Positions 34,898 to 43,722 of a DNA stretch of 64,000 nt are shown piece by piece; positions within the stretch are counted from its first letter, which is position 1; each line of letters opens with the position of its first letter. The stretch is from Rhodospirillales bacterium (GTDB lineage Bacteria > Pseudomonadota > Alphaproteobacteria > Acetobacterales > Acetobacteraceae). The notes beneath the pieces were generated by a model. The model was not told where the DNA came from. It saw nothing but the letters and a program-made list of their open reading frames with translations, and searched no databases. Location: assembly GCA_025352665.1 (NCBI GenBank), contig JANXSM010000144.1, positions 37,516-101,515 of the forward strand, written 5' to 3'. The translations under genes were made by a program, and so were the position numbers.

Positions 34898-37800
34898 ATG
34901 AAACCCACCGACCCGTTCGCATCGACGTATGATCTGTCCAACCCCGATCTGATCGTCGATCCAGGCCCGACGGTGGCCAACGGCAGCCTCGCAACTGGTC
35001 CGGGCCAGACCAGCGACATCACCGCATTGGTGGAGAGTCTCGTCACACTCGGCTTCGATGGGGAAATCGAGACGATCACGGATGCACGCAGCACCAGCGG
35101 CGTCCTGGCACTCGGCCATGGGACGCTGACCTACACAGCGCCCGCGGGCGGCCCGGATACGCTCCTGTTCACCATCACTGACCAGCTCGGCAACGCGGCC
35201 AGCGGAACCATCGATGTCGGCGTGCAGGACGCGGTGCAATGGTCCGGCGGGAGCGGTGACTGGAACACGTCATCCAACTGGTGGACGCCGGGCGGCACCG
35301 GCCATGTACCCGGCCCTGCCACATCCGTGCTGATCGACAGCACACAAGCATGCGCCATGGTCGGCATCGCGCCGGGCGCAGCAGCCGCGGCTGACACGAT
35401 CGCGGTTCAGGGCGCGCTGCTGGACAACGCCGGCTTGCTGCAGATCACCACAGTCGCCACGCTCGCCAACACCGCCACGCTGCAGAACGATGGCCAGATC
35501 ACCTTCGCGCCCGGCGCCATCGGCATCGTCGGCGACGGGGTCGTCCTGGCGCCGGCGCTGATCAACAGCGGCACCATAAGCTTCGCCGGCGATGCCAGCG
35601 TTTCCGGCCTCGACAGGCTGTGGAACCAGGCCAGCATGGCTTTCGTCGGTGCCGGCACGATCGCGGCCAACAATATCGAGAACGACGGCACCATCAGCAT
35701 CGCTCAGACCGGCATCATCTCGGCACCTGCCACGCTCGTCAATCAAGGTGAGATCGACGTGCGCGGCGTCGGCACCTCCGTGATCGCCGGCCCCTTGGTC
35801 AACAACGGCGTTGTCGTCGTGCAGGCGGGCCATCTCGAGGTCCGGGGATTCGTCACCGGCACCGGCACGATCGACGTAGCAGCCGGCGCGGCCGTCACCT
35901 TCGATGCAGGCATCGATGTCAGCCAGACCATCGCTTTCGGCGGTCCCGGTGCCACGCTGGCCATCGCGCCGGGTGCGGCCGTCAACGGGCCTGTCACCGG
36001 TTTTATGAACGGCGACACCCTGGATTTCCTCATCGCCTCCGTCATCCCAAGCTACACGAACGGCGTGCTATCCGTATCGGCAGCTGACGGGGCGGGCACA
36101 TCGGTGATACTGCCGGGCGATTTCAGCAGCAGCGTGTTCGTGCCAACAACTGACGGCCACCAGGGCACCGACATCGGGGCTACATTCGATCGCGGGCCGG
36201 TTGCCGCCATCGGTAGGCTCTCGGTGCCCCATGCCGCCACGATCGAGGTCACCGGCCTCATCGCCGGTCTGGTGACGCCAGGCGTCGCGGGCGACACTGA
36301 AACGGTAACTGACGTCGCCAGCGCCAATGGCAGTGTCACCCTCAACCCGGACCGAACCATCACCTATGCGGCGCCGCTCACCGGTGCGGACACGATCAGC
36401 TTCGACGTCGCCGACCAGTTCGGCCACACCGCCGCCGGCAGCGTCACCGTCACGGTGATCGACCCGCCGGTCATCACAGGCGGTCTTGCCCCGCAATTCG
36501 GAGGCGACCGCAGCAGCCTGCTGCCGTTTGCCGACTTCGCCCTGGTGGACCCGAACGTCGGCCAGACCGAGACCGTCACAGTCACCGCGTCGAATGCCGG
36601 CAACTTCCTGTTTTCTAATCTTGGCAGCGGCAACTACGACCCGTCGAGCGGGGTCTATATCGTCTCTGGCAGCGCGGAAAGCGTCACCGCGGCCCTCGAC
36701 GGCCTGCGCTTCACGCCGCACCCGGGCTTGTCGACCTCCACCGATTTCACGATCGCCGCCTCGGATGGGCTCGATGTCGGCGGTCCGCGAGAAACTTCGG
36801 TCGCCATTACCGCCGCATCCGCGGGCAACAACAGCTACAGCCTGCCGCTCTCACCGGGTGACAGCTACAGCACGCCGGTCGACCTGTCGAAGCTCGGCTT
36901 CACCGCTCTGGAGCTGACCACGGGTGCCGGCAGCCTGACCGGCCTCGGTATCGCACTGACCGGTTTCAGTGAAATCACGCTCGACGCCGGGGCGAACTGG
37001 ACCCTCACCGGCAGCAACACCCTGCCCAACGGCACCACGATCGACGGCACCGGCGTGCTCACCAACACCGGCACCCTGATGGCGGCCCAGCATGACGGGC
37101 TGGCACTGCTCACCATCCCATCCTTCGTGAACAACGGCGCCATCCGCGTCAGCAACCTCGACCCGCTGATCATCCAGGGCACGCTCCTGACCACGCTCGG
37201 TCAAAGCGGTATCTCCACCGTTGACACCGGCGGCGTGCTGGAACTCGACGGTCTGGTCGATAGTGCACAGACCATCCTGTTCGCCGACGGTGCCGGCCAG
37301 GTGACCTTGGGCGACCCGACCGAATTCGCCGGGACTCTGGCTGGCCTGCAGTCCGGCGACAGGATCGACCTCAGCGGCATTGCGCCCGGCAGCATAGCCT
37401 CGGTTGTCACAGATCTCAGCCATCAGCAGCTGGTCGTCAGCGAAACCGGCGGGGCCAAGATCGACCTTGCGGTCGGCGCCGAGGTGCATCTTTCGCAGTT
37501 GGGTTTCCGCACCGCAAGCGACGGCAACGGGGGCACCAACCTCACCGCTTTCACGCTGGCGGCCAGCACCACCGTCTATCTGGACGGTTATAACAACACG
37601 GTCACGTCGGTGGATGCCGGCGGCAACGGGTTCGACGGCGCCGATATCGTCGGCGGACGCTACGGCAACGACACCCTGCAAGGCACCGCCGCCAGCGAAA
37701 CGATCACAGCCTATGGCTGGAACAACACGATCATGGGCAACGGCGGCAGTGACACGATCCACGCCGGCCAAGGCCAGGCACATGTCAGCGTCAGCAGCCA

Positions 37801-39052
37801 GGACGGCGACAACACGATCATCGGCGGCCTTGGTGGTGACACGATAACCCTTGGAAACGGGCGCAACACGATAACTTTGGCCGGCTATAACAATATCGTC
37901 ACGGTCGGAGCCGGCATCGGCAACGTCCTCGATGTCGGCGCAGGGAACTCCACGGTTGCGCTTGCCGGCGGCAGCACCAGCGTTACTGCACGCGGCTACA
38001 ATGATATTTTCCAGATCGGGGGTGGCACAACCGCTCTCTACGGCATGCAAGGCGGCGCCAGGATCGCACTTGGCGCAAGCTTTGGAGCGGGTGACAGTGT
38101 CACGCTGGCAGGGGCCGCCGCCGACCGTTTCAGCTTCAGCAACGGTATGCTCGACGTGATGAAGCCGGACGGCTCGCCCTACGCAAGCATCAACGCCGGG
38201 CACGGCGCCTCGCTCGCCTTCACGGCAGACGGCCAGGGCGGCGAGATCGTCACCCTCGGCAGCAATCCGACACCGCCGCCGCCCGTGCCGCCTGCGGATC
38301 TCACGAGCATCACCGAAACCACCGGCGGGATCACGCTCGCCCTGGGCAGCGGCGACAGCACGGTGCATCTCACCGGTTGGAACAACGTGTTCAGCGCGGG
38401 CGCCGGCACGCACGTGGTGGATGGCGCGCAGGGCGGCACCAGCATCACGCTCGGCGCCGGCAACAACACCGTCACCGCCGACGGCTTTAGCGATGTCATC
38501 TCGCTTGGCGCCGGCAACAACACCATCACCGGCACCCAAGGCAACGCCACGATTACCACCGGGGATGGCAACCAGACCATCACGGCGGGCGGTTACGGCA
38601 ACATCATCCGCACCGGAAGCGGCACAAGCACCATCATCGCCGGAGCGGGGGGCGCTACGGTTGACACCGGTGCCGGCGGCGACGCGGTTACTCTCGCGGG
38701 TTGGAACAACCTTGTGATCGGCGGCCTCGGCCATGATCTCATCATCGGTGGCGCCGGCAATGTCTACCAGGCGAACGGCGCCGGGCCAGGTGGTGGTTTC
38801 ACCGTCCAGGATTTTGGTGTCAGCCAGGGCAATGTGCTCGATATCTCCCAGGTTTTGCACGATGCCATGCAGTATCACCCAGGCTGCGGACTTGCAGGTT
38901 TCCTGCAGGTGACAGCACAGGGCCACGACACCGTCGTATCGCTCGACCTCACCGGAAGCGGTTCCCATTTCGCGATCGCCGCCACGCTGGACGGGGCCAA
39001 CGCCGGCAGTCTGATGGATCTGCAGAGCCGCGGGGCCATCCGCATGGCTTAA
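34898..39052 (+). CDS. giant repeat adhesin, probable type I secretion substrate
   Basis: 1384 residues, acidic and almost free of Cys and Lys, with no N-terminal signal. In order: a short N-terminus; a cadherin/VCBS-like module (TYTAPAGGPDTLLFTITDQL); a beta-helix-like region of NDGTI/NAGLL repeats (LLQITTVATLANTATLQNDG); a second VCBS-like module (TYAAPLTGADTISFDVADQF); a further beta region. Then come eight G(W/Y)NN-type repeats (37586 onward), such as YGWNNTIMGNGGSDTIHAGQ and AGWNNLVIGGLGHDLIIGG, a variant of RTX nonapeptides. The C-terminus, VLDISQVLHDAMQYH to GHDTVVSLDLTGSGS, resembles type I secretion targeting domains. No secretion genes are adjacent. TTG 34856 would add 14 residues. 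Confidence 0.75.
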   Translation: MKPTDPFASTYDLSNPDLIVDPGPTVANGSLATGPGQTSDITALVESLVTLGFDGEIETITDARSTSGVLALGHGTLTYTAPAGGPDTLLFTITDQLGNAASGTIDVGVQDAVQWSGGSGDWNTSSNWWTPGGTGHVPGPATSVLIDSTQACAMVGIAPGAAAAADTIAVQGALLDNAGLLQITTVATLANTATLQNDGQITFAPGAIGIVGDGVVLAPALINSGTISFAGDASVSGLDRLWNQASMAFVGAGTIAANNIENDGTISIAQTGIISAPATLVNQGEIDVRGVGTSVIAGPLVNNGVVVVQAGHLEVRGFVTGTGTIDVAAGAAVTFDAGIDVSQTIAFGGPGATLAIAPGAAVNGPVTGFMNGDTLDFLIASVIPSYTNGVLSVSAADGAGTSVILPGDFSSSVFVPTTDGHQGTDIGATFDRGPVAAIGRLSVPHAATIEVTGLIAGLVTPGVAGDTETVTDVASANGSVTLNPDRTITYAAPLTGADTISFDVADQFGHTAAGSVTVTVIDPPVITGGLAPQFGGDRSSLLPFADFALVDPNVGQTETVTVTASNAGNFLFSNLGSGNYDPSSGVYIVSGSAESVTAALDGLRFTPHPGLSTSTDFTIAASDGLDVGGPRETSVAITAASAGNNSYSLPLSPGDSYSTPVDLSKLGFTALELTTGAGSLTGLGIALTGFSEITLDAGANWTLTGSNTLPNGTTIDGTGVLTNTGTLMAAQHDGLALLTIPSFVNNGAIRVSNLDPLIIQGTLLTTLGQSGISTVDTGGVLELDGLVDSAQTILFADGAGQVTLGDPTEFAGTLAGLQSGDRIDLSGIAPGSIASVVTDLSHQQLVVSETGGAKIDLAVGAEVHLSQLGFRTASDGNGGTNLTAFTLAASTTVYLDGYNNTVTSVDAGGNGFDGADIVGGRYGNDTLQGTAASETITAYGWNNTIMGNGGSDTIHAGQGQAHVSVSSQDGDNTIIGGLGGDTITLGNGRNTITLAGYNNIVTVGAGIGNVLDVGAGNSTVALAGGSTSVTARGYNDIFQIGGGTTALYGMQGGARIALGASFGAGDSVTLAGAAADRFSFSNGMLDVMKPDGSPYASINAGHGASLAFTADGQGGEIVTLGSNPTPPPPVPPADLTSITETTGGITLALGSGDSTVHLTGWNNVFSAGAGTHVVDGAQGGTSITLGAGNNTVTADGFSDVISLGAGNNTITGTQGNATITTGDGNQTITAGGYGNIIRTGSGTSTIIAGAGGATVDTGAGGDAVTLAGWNNLVIGGLGHDLIIGGAGNVYQANGAGPGGGFTVQDFGVSQGNVLDISQVLHDAMQYHPGCGLAGFLQVTAQGHDTVVSLDLTGSGSHFAIAATLDGANAGSLMDLQSRGAIRMA
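37586..38735 (+). repeat. eight G(W/Y)NN coding repeats in the adhesin
   Basis: Copies begin near 37586, 37715, 37883, 37994, 38377, 38483, 38591 and 38699. Each reads about G-aromatic-N-N-x-I/V, followed by GxGxxxI/V-xxGxGG. Spacing is irregular, about 100-170 bases apart from one 383-base gap that includes a Pro-rich linker (PTPPPPVPPADL). Two copies are degenerate (GFSD, GYGN). Confidence 0.75.
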
Positions 39053-39087
39053 GTCTGTAGAGCTGCGGGGCCATCCGCATGCCTTAG
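39020..39087 (+). repeat. 33-bp direct duplication across the adhesin stop codon
   Basis: Copy one (39020-39052) encodes the last residues of the adhesin and its TAA. Copy two (39055-39087) repeats it with a few changes, including CATCCGCATG and a TAG, two bases later. The 35-base offset is not a multiple of three, so copy two is outside the frame. Confidence 0.85.
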
Positions 39088-39158
39088 CCGGCGTGTAGTG
39101 TTGCGCCGTCCGCTGGCATACGCCTTGCTACCGTTCGGGCATCACACAGCGGGTTGTC

Positions 39159-39943
39159 ATGGATATCGGCGTGTTCATTCCCGTCAACAACAATGGCTGG
39201 ATCATTTCGGCTACGTCGCCGCAGTACAAGCCCAGGTTCGAGTTAAACCGGCAGATCGTGCAGAAGGCCGAAGGATTCGGGTTCGATTTCGCGCTTTCGA
39301 TGATCAAGCTGCACGGGTTCGACGGGAAGACCGAGTTCTGGGACCACGGGCTGGAAAGCTTCACCCTGATGGCGGGCCTGGCCGCGGTCACCACCCGCAT
39401 CCGGCTCTATGCATCGACCGCGGTGCTCACCATTCCACCAGCGATCGTGGCGCGGATGCCGAGCACGATCTCGGACATTTCCGGCGGCCGCTTCGGCGTC
39501 AATATCGTGTCGGGATGGCACAAGGTCGAATACAGCCAGATGGGGCCATGTCCAGGCGACCAGCATTTCGGCAAGCGCTGCGACTACAGCACCGAGTACG
39601 TCCAGGTGCTGCACGACCTTTGGAACACGGGCAATTCGGACTTCCAGGGCGACTACTTCAAGGCGGATGCCTGCAAGCTGAGCCCGCCGCCGAAAGGCAA
39701 AGTCAAGCTGGTTTCCGCCCGCCAGAGCGACCGCGGCATGAAGTTTGCGGCCAGGTATTGCGACTAACCCTCGTCGGTTCCAACGAATCCGTCGCCGGCA
39801 TGCTCGACGAGGTTGCGGGAATGCCCGGCGTGAAGGGTATCATGCTGACGCTCGACGGTTTCCTGCTCGGACTCGACGCGTTCGGCGAGCGCGTCCGGCC
39901 ATTGATGGCGTCCCGCTCAGTCGCCGGTTTGTCAAAGAGATGA
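39159..39943 (+). pseudogene. rutA: rutA-like flavin monooxygenase with an internal deletion
   Basis: The N-terminal 200 codons match the luciferase-like pyrimidine monooxygenase Rut[61 protein letters not shown] and [13 protein letters not shown]. The frame then stops at 39767. The RutA C-terminus resumes in a different frame at about 39768: [20 protein letters not shown], then FGERVRPLM to 39943. About 115 family residues between the two parts are missing and the join is out of frame. So the gene is dead. No other rut genes (rutB-G) are present. Confidence 0.88.
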
Positions 39944-40157
39944 TAACAACAATTCACAAAAGTCCAAAAATTCGTCTTTAGTCCCGAAAGTCTTGACGCG
40001 GCCATAGGCGATATGGCGTATGCGTTCCAGACTGCGTACGCTGGGCGACGCGTTGCAAGGTTTGTCTGCTGGCAGACGCTCATGCTTTTCTGATCATCGT
40101 GCTATTATAAGTTAATCCAACAAGACCACGCCGCGCGCAGGACAGGGATCCAGCCAG

Positions 40158-41528
40158 ATGAGCTTCTACATCACGACCGTTCAAGCCAACACCGATTTCA
40201 AGGTGCTAATCTGGGCAACCGCCGGCACGAATGTCGAGTCCGCAGATGTTGCGATAACCTACTCGGTGGCAGACGGCACATTCAATAAGGCTCAAACATT
40301 TGGGCCAGCAGGCTGGTCAAAGCTAAGTAACGTCAGCACCGCCACCGGCAGCGGAACTTTATCGGAATACGACGCAAACCTAGACAACCCTACTCCGGTC
40401 GGAGCCACGACCCCTAGCGTCCTTCTGACCGTCGACTTTACGCTGAACAATGCCCTGGCGCCGGTATTGGGCAGTTTAACGGTCACCGACTATACGGATA
40501 TCACCGATTCGTCCGGAAGCAGCGGAAGTTCCCCCAAGGGTCAGAGCTCCGCGATGCAACTGCCCTGCTTCGCGACCGGCACCCATATCGCAACTCGCGA
40601 CGGATCGATCTCGGTGGAAGCACTATGCGCCGGCGACATCGTCCTCACCGCCACCGGCGCGGCTCGTCCGGTGGTATGGATCGGGCATCGCACCGTCAAC
40701 ATCGCCACTCACCCGGTGCCGGAGCACGTCCGCCCCATTCGCATACGCACCAATGCCGTGGCCGCAGGCATTCCGGCCGCCGATCTGCGCGTATCGCCAG
40801 ATCACGGCCTGTTCTTCGACGGCATGCTCATCCCTGCCCATGCCTTGGTGAACGGTGACAGCATCGTGCAGGAGCATGTCGACGAGATCACCTATTGGCA
40901 TGTCGAACTCGAAACCCACGACATCCTGCTGGCCGAGAACATGGCCGCCGAGAGTTACCTCGACACCGGCAACCGCACCAATTTCGACGGCGACGTGGTC
41001 ACGCTGCACCCGAATTTCGCTAGTGCGTTAGAAGTCTACTTCACCCATGGCGCAGCACCCATGGTGACCGACCCCGAGCTAGTCCGTCCGGTGTGGGAAG
41101 TGCTCGCCCAGCGCGGCGCCGAAATCGCGCCCATGCCGCGCCTCGAGGACCCCCAACTGTCGCTGCTGTTCGAGGGCCGTCTCATTCCGGGCAGCACCGA
41201 TGGCACCGGCCGCTATGTCTTCGCGCTGCCGCGTGACGCCCGCGCCGTGGTGTTGCTTTCTCCGACCGCCCGCCCATCCGACCGCAAACCCTGGTGCGGC
41301 GATCGCCGCGTGCTCGGCATCGCCGTCGGCGACATCACGCTCAACGGCACCCCAATTCCGCTCGAAAGCCAGATCCACGGCTGGTACGAGCCAGAGGGCC
41401 AGGACACAAATACTTGGCGCTGGACGAACGGCGCGGCGCAGATCGACCTGCCCAAAACCGGGTCCATCCTGGAAATCCAGGTCACAGGCTTCCTCCCCTA
41501 CCAGGGCCACCTGGCGTCGGCAGCCTGA
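40158..41528 (+). CDS. Hint-domain (hedgehog/intein) secreted-type protein
   Basis: 456 residues. The N-terminal about 115 residues are beta-rich and cohesin-like (VLIWATAGTNVESADVAITY), followed by a Ser/Gly linker. The Hint_2 domain starts at C137 in LPCFATGTHIATRDGSISVE. It contains the second conserved block RVSPDHGLFFDGMLIPAHAL (H216) and ends with YWHVELETHDILLAENMAAE and SYLDTGNR. No C-terminal Asn splice junction or extein is seen, so self-cleavage at C137 rather than splicing would be expected. A C-terminal domain of about 150 residues follows. The N-terminal part and upstream DNA are lower in GC than the neighbours. Hint proteins of this type often accompany RTX-like adhesins; processing is inferred. 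Confidence 0.75.
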   Translation: MSFYITTVQANTDFKVLIWATAGTNVESADVAITYSVADGTFNKAQTFGPAGWSKLSNVSTATGSGTLSEYDANLDNPTPVGATTPSVLLTVDFTLNNALAPVLGSLTVTDYTDITDSSGSSGSSPKGQSSAMQLPCFATGTHIATRDGSISVEALCAGDIVLTATGAARPVVWIGHRTVNIATHPVPEHVRPIRIRTNAVAAGIPAADLRVSPDHGLFFDGMLIPAHALVNGDSIVQEHVDEITYWHVELETHDILLAENMAAESYLDTGNRTNFDGDVVTLHPNFASALEVYFTHGAAPMVTDPELVRPVWEVLAQRGAEIAPMPRLEDPQLSLLFEGRLIPGSTDGTGRYVFALPRDARAVVLLSPTARPSDRKPWCGDRRVLGIAVGDITLNGTPIPLESQIHGWYEPEGQDTNTWRWTNGAAQIDLPKTGSILEIQVTGFLPYQGHLASAA

Positions 41529-41619
41529 AGGAAGCAAGCGCCGCTCCTGGCCGCACGGGTGCATCCTCGCGTGGGCGAGGGAACGTTTGTGGTCCTGCCA
41601 CAACCTGTGAGTCCATTTC

Positions 41620-41810
41620 GAGTCGAATTTTCAACGTGCCAGCCTCGGTATCGGGAGCACACTGGACGCGGCGTAGAGGAAGGCCTCCACGCTCTCGATG
41701 CTGGGCATCGAAATCCTTCGCCAGCCGCCTGTTGCGGTTGATCCAGGCGAAGCACCGCTCGGCGACCCAGCGCCGGGCAATTACGGCAAAGCCTACTTGG
41801 GTATCCGCCT
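41620..41810 (-). mobile_element. IS5-family transposase remnant (C-terminal end)
   Basis: On the minus strand, GFAVIARRWVAERCFAWINR and NRRLAKDF match the C-terminal DDE block of IS5-type transposases (…[23 protein letters not shown]). After DF the similarity continues in another frame as SIESVEAFLYAASSVL, then stops. The N-terminal two thirds and the left end are absent. The fragment joins directly to the truncated 3' end of tal, so it marks the deletion or insertion event that removed the rest of that gene. The 90 bases to the Hint gene hold nothing else recognisable. Confidence 0.8.
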
Positions 41811-42572
41811 TACGCACCCTGCGACATCATCCGTGTCAATGCCGGTCCGGCGCAGATCCGCCAGCAGCGTCTCCTCCGGCAACCTGTTCACCGTGCTGGG
41901 TGCTGCCAGCCTCGCCACATACCTCACGTCCGACGCCGACTTGTCCTTGGTGCTGGTGCTCGCGAACAGCAGCCGCTGCGCGGCCGCCACTGCCCCCGCT
42001 GTGTCGAACACCAGCAGCGGCGACACCTCCAGCGACACACAGCCATCCACCCCAGCGGTACGATCGTCAATTGCCCCGAATACAGCGGCCGCACGGATCG
42101 GATCCTCGATGGCAAGCCTGAAGAACATTGCCTCGCCCGACTCCCTCTCTGCCACCAGCTCGACGATTGCCTTGTCTAAGAGCGTGATGACGTCTGATAG
42201 GCGAAGTCATTGCGCTCTAGCTCTCTGTTTTATCGCGTGATTCAGACCTTTCGGTGATTCCGCCTTCGGTCACCATGCTCTAGAGCGGGATGACGTCTGA
42301 TAGGCGACGCAATCCCGCTCTAGCTCTCTGTTTTTCTCGCGTGATTCAGACCTTTCGGTGATTCCACCTTCGGTCATCACGCTCTAAGTCGCCACTTTTG
42401 CTGATCGCATTGTCGAAGATCGTGGCGTTGGAGGTCAGCCCGGTCACCGACAGCTCGTCGATGTATCGCGCCAGCGTGCCGGTACCGAGCAGCCGCTGGG
42501 AATGTTGTCGACCCAGATGCTCTGGCCGAGATCGTGCCGCGTTCTGGTGGCGTCCACGGCGAGACTTCTCAT
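41811..42572 (-). pseudogene. tal: transaldolase, disrupted and deleted
   Basis: The start (ATG 42572, overlapping the HAD stop as ATGA) gives RHDLGQSIWVDNIPS. A one-base deletion near 42498 shifts the frame to RLLGTGTLARYIDELSVTGL, then TSNATIFDNAISKSGD, the transaldolase substrate signature. Here 206 bases of tandem repeats (42181-42387) interrupt the gene. It resumes as LDKAIVELVAERESGEAMFF and VDGCVSLEVSPLLVFDTAGA, then jumps by an internal deletion (about 100 residues) to QRLLFASTSTKDKSASDVRY and APSTVNRLPEETLLADL. The end abuts the IS5 remnant. The active-site Lys region is lost. Identification is from family motifs in three pieces in order. Confidence 0.9.
42181..42387. repeat. two tandem 103-bp palindromic repeat units inside tal
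   Basis: Unit 1 is 42181-42283 and unit 2 is 42284-42387, with high identity. Both start GAGCG(T/G)GATGACGTCTGATA and end GGTCA(C/T)CA(T/C)GCTCTA. In unit 2 CTAGAGCGGGAT (42281-42292) pairs with ATCCCGCTCTAG (42313-42324), and GCGTGAT pairs with ATCACGC at its end. So each unit can form two hairpins. Each unit also holds two GATTC (GANTC) sites. It looks like a non-coding mobile or REP-like element that duplicated in tandem. Confidence 0.88.
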
Positions 42573-43243
42573 GCGCGGGTCGGACGAAGCGATGACAGAT
42601 CAAGGTGCAGCAGCTCCGCCACATGGTCGATCGACAGATCGGCAGGCGGGTTCTGCGCAAGCGTTGCAGGATCGGCCGCGTAATGGCCCTGCCGCGGGAA
42701 GACCGTGGTCAGCCGCTCGCCCCATTCCCGCTTCATCGCCGTGAGGATGCGCCGCTTGTCGTCCACCATGATGTAGCGCCGCGCCGGATACAGCCGCTCG
42801 ACATCGGCGAGCTCCGCCTCCTTGTGGACGTAGATCAGCACATCGTCCTTCACCGCCGACCACAGGCCGGAGCGCACCACCTTGAGCGGCTGGAACACCG
42901 CATCGCCGTCCGACAAAATCACCGGGCGGCCGAACCGGCGGGCGTGCGCCAATACCTCCAGCGCGCCCGGATACAGCCGCGCCGCGAAATCGTAATCCGC
43001 CAGCCAGCTCGCCATGCGCAGCACACGAGGATCATGCATCGTCTCGATCCGATAGCGCTGCAGTGCCCCGAGGTAATCGGCATAGCCGAGCTCGGCGCGG
43101 ATCTGCTCGAAGATGGCAAAATACCGCACGCTCACAGCCTCGCCGAACTCGGCCGTCAAATGCGTTGCGAGATCGGTCTGAATGCGGTCGTTGTCGAGCA
43201 GCGTGTTGTCGACATCGAACAGAATGACGAGCTCGTCCATCAT
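42569..43243 (-). CDS. HAD-superfamily hydrolase
   Basis: 224 residues. Motif I is ILFDVDNTLLDNDRI (nucleophile Asp and acid/base Asp), motif II is GRPVILSDGDAVFQPLKV, and motif IV is YIMVDDKRRILTAMKREWG. A four-helix cap lies between motifs I and II. It is likely a phosphatase for a small phosphorylated metabolite. It overlaps the zwf remnant upstream (ATGA) and the tal remnant downstream (ATGA), so it was the fourth gene of a sugar-phosphate operon. A sugar phosphate is the plausible substrate by context only. Intact, unlike both neighbours. Confidence 0.85.
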   Translation of the reverse strand: MMDELVILFDVDNTLLDNDRIQTDLATHLTAEFGEAVSVRYFAIFEQIRAELGYADYLGALQRYRIETMHDPRVLRMASWLADYDFAARLYPGALEVLAHARRFGRPVILSDGDAVFQPLKVVRSGLWSAVKDDVLIYVHKEAELADVERLYPARRYIMVDDKRRILTAMKREWGERLTTVFPRQGHYAADPATLAQNPPADLSIDHVAELLHLDLSSLRPTRA

Positions 43244-43722
43244 AGCCCCTGCGTCGGATCGATCGACGGCCCGTCCTCGCCGATCTGCGTGTCCGCCTCG
43301 GCCGGGCCGGAGCCCGCGGCCACCCCCCGCATGGCATCGCCCAGCAGCCGCTGGCAGGGTGGCTTGAAATTGGCCGGCGGCTCGGCCAGTAGCAGTTCCA
43401 TATCTTCGCCCGCCGTGCGGTCGCCCGGCTGCTTCACCCACACCCCCATGCCGATGTCAGCGTCGGCATTGTCGCCGTGGACGTCGTGCAGCCGTGCTAG
43501 CACCACCTCGTCGACCGTGCCATGGGCTGCGATGCGGCCGCGCGCACGGGCGGCGAAGCGTGCATCGTCCCATTCATCGCGCGCCAGGCCGGTGATGGGA
43601 GTGTCGAGCCCATCGCCGCTTACCAGGCCATACGACGCCGGAAAGACCTGCTTGTGGGCAAGGTCATCGGTGGCACCTAAGGACACCAGTGCGTCGGAAC
43701 GCCCGGGTGTCGCGCCGCTCAT
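43240..43722 (-). pseudogene. zwf: glucose-6-phosphate dehydrogenase remnant
   Basis: An open frame of 160 codons, against about 480-500 in the family. It retains the N-terminus SDALVSLGATDDLAHKQVFP and a C-terminal-half block, GVWVKQPGDRTAGEDMELLL then PPCQRLLGDAMRG and IGEDGPSIDP. Some 300 residues, including the RIDHYLGKE active site, are missing between HDVHGDNADAD and IGMGVWVK, all in frame. The nucleotide-binding motif GATGDLA has become GATDDLA. It cannot be a working dehydrogenase. It overlaps gnd and the HAD gene by ATGA, preserving the operon layout. Confidence 0.88.

Noticed and set aside
37586..38735. Possible CRISPR-like or satellite array
   Set aside because: Repeats are conserved at protein level with varied DNA and irregular spacing inside one open frame.
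36851..38968. 705-codon minus-strand frame opposite the adhesin
   Set aside because: Arises from the repeat-rich Gly/Asn/Thr codons of the adhesin; no independent coding evidence.
39098..39943. 281-codon plus-strand frame as an intact gene
   Set aside because: Only its last about 58 codons resemble RutA; the earlier part is out of frame with the real N-terminal coding sequence.
41793..42155. 120-codon frame as a novel gene
   Set aside because: It matches internal and C-terminal parts of transaldolase in order, so it is part of the tal remnant.
42346..42660. 104-codon frame as a separate gene
   Set aside because: Its useful part is the transaldolase N-terminus after a frameshift; the rest overlaps the HAD gene and the repeat element.
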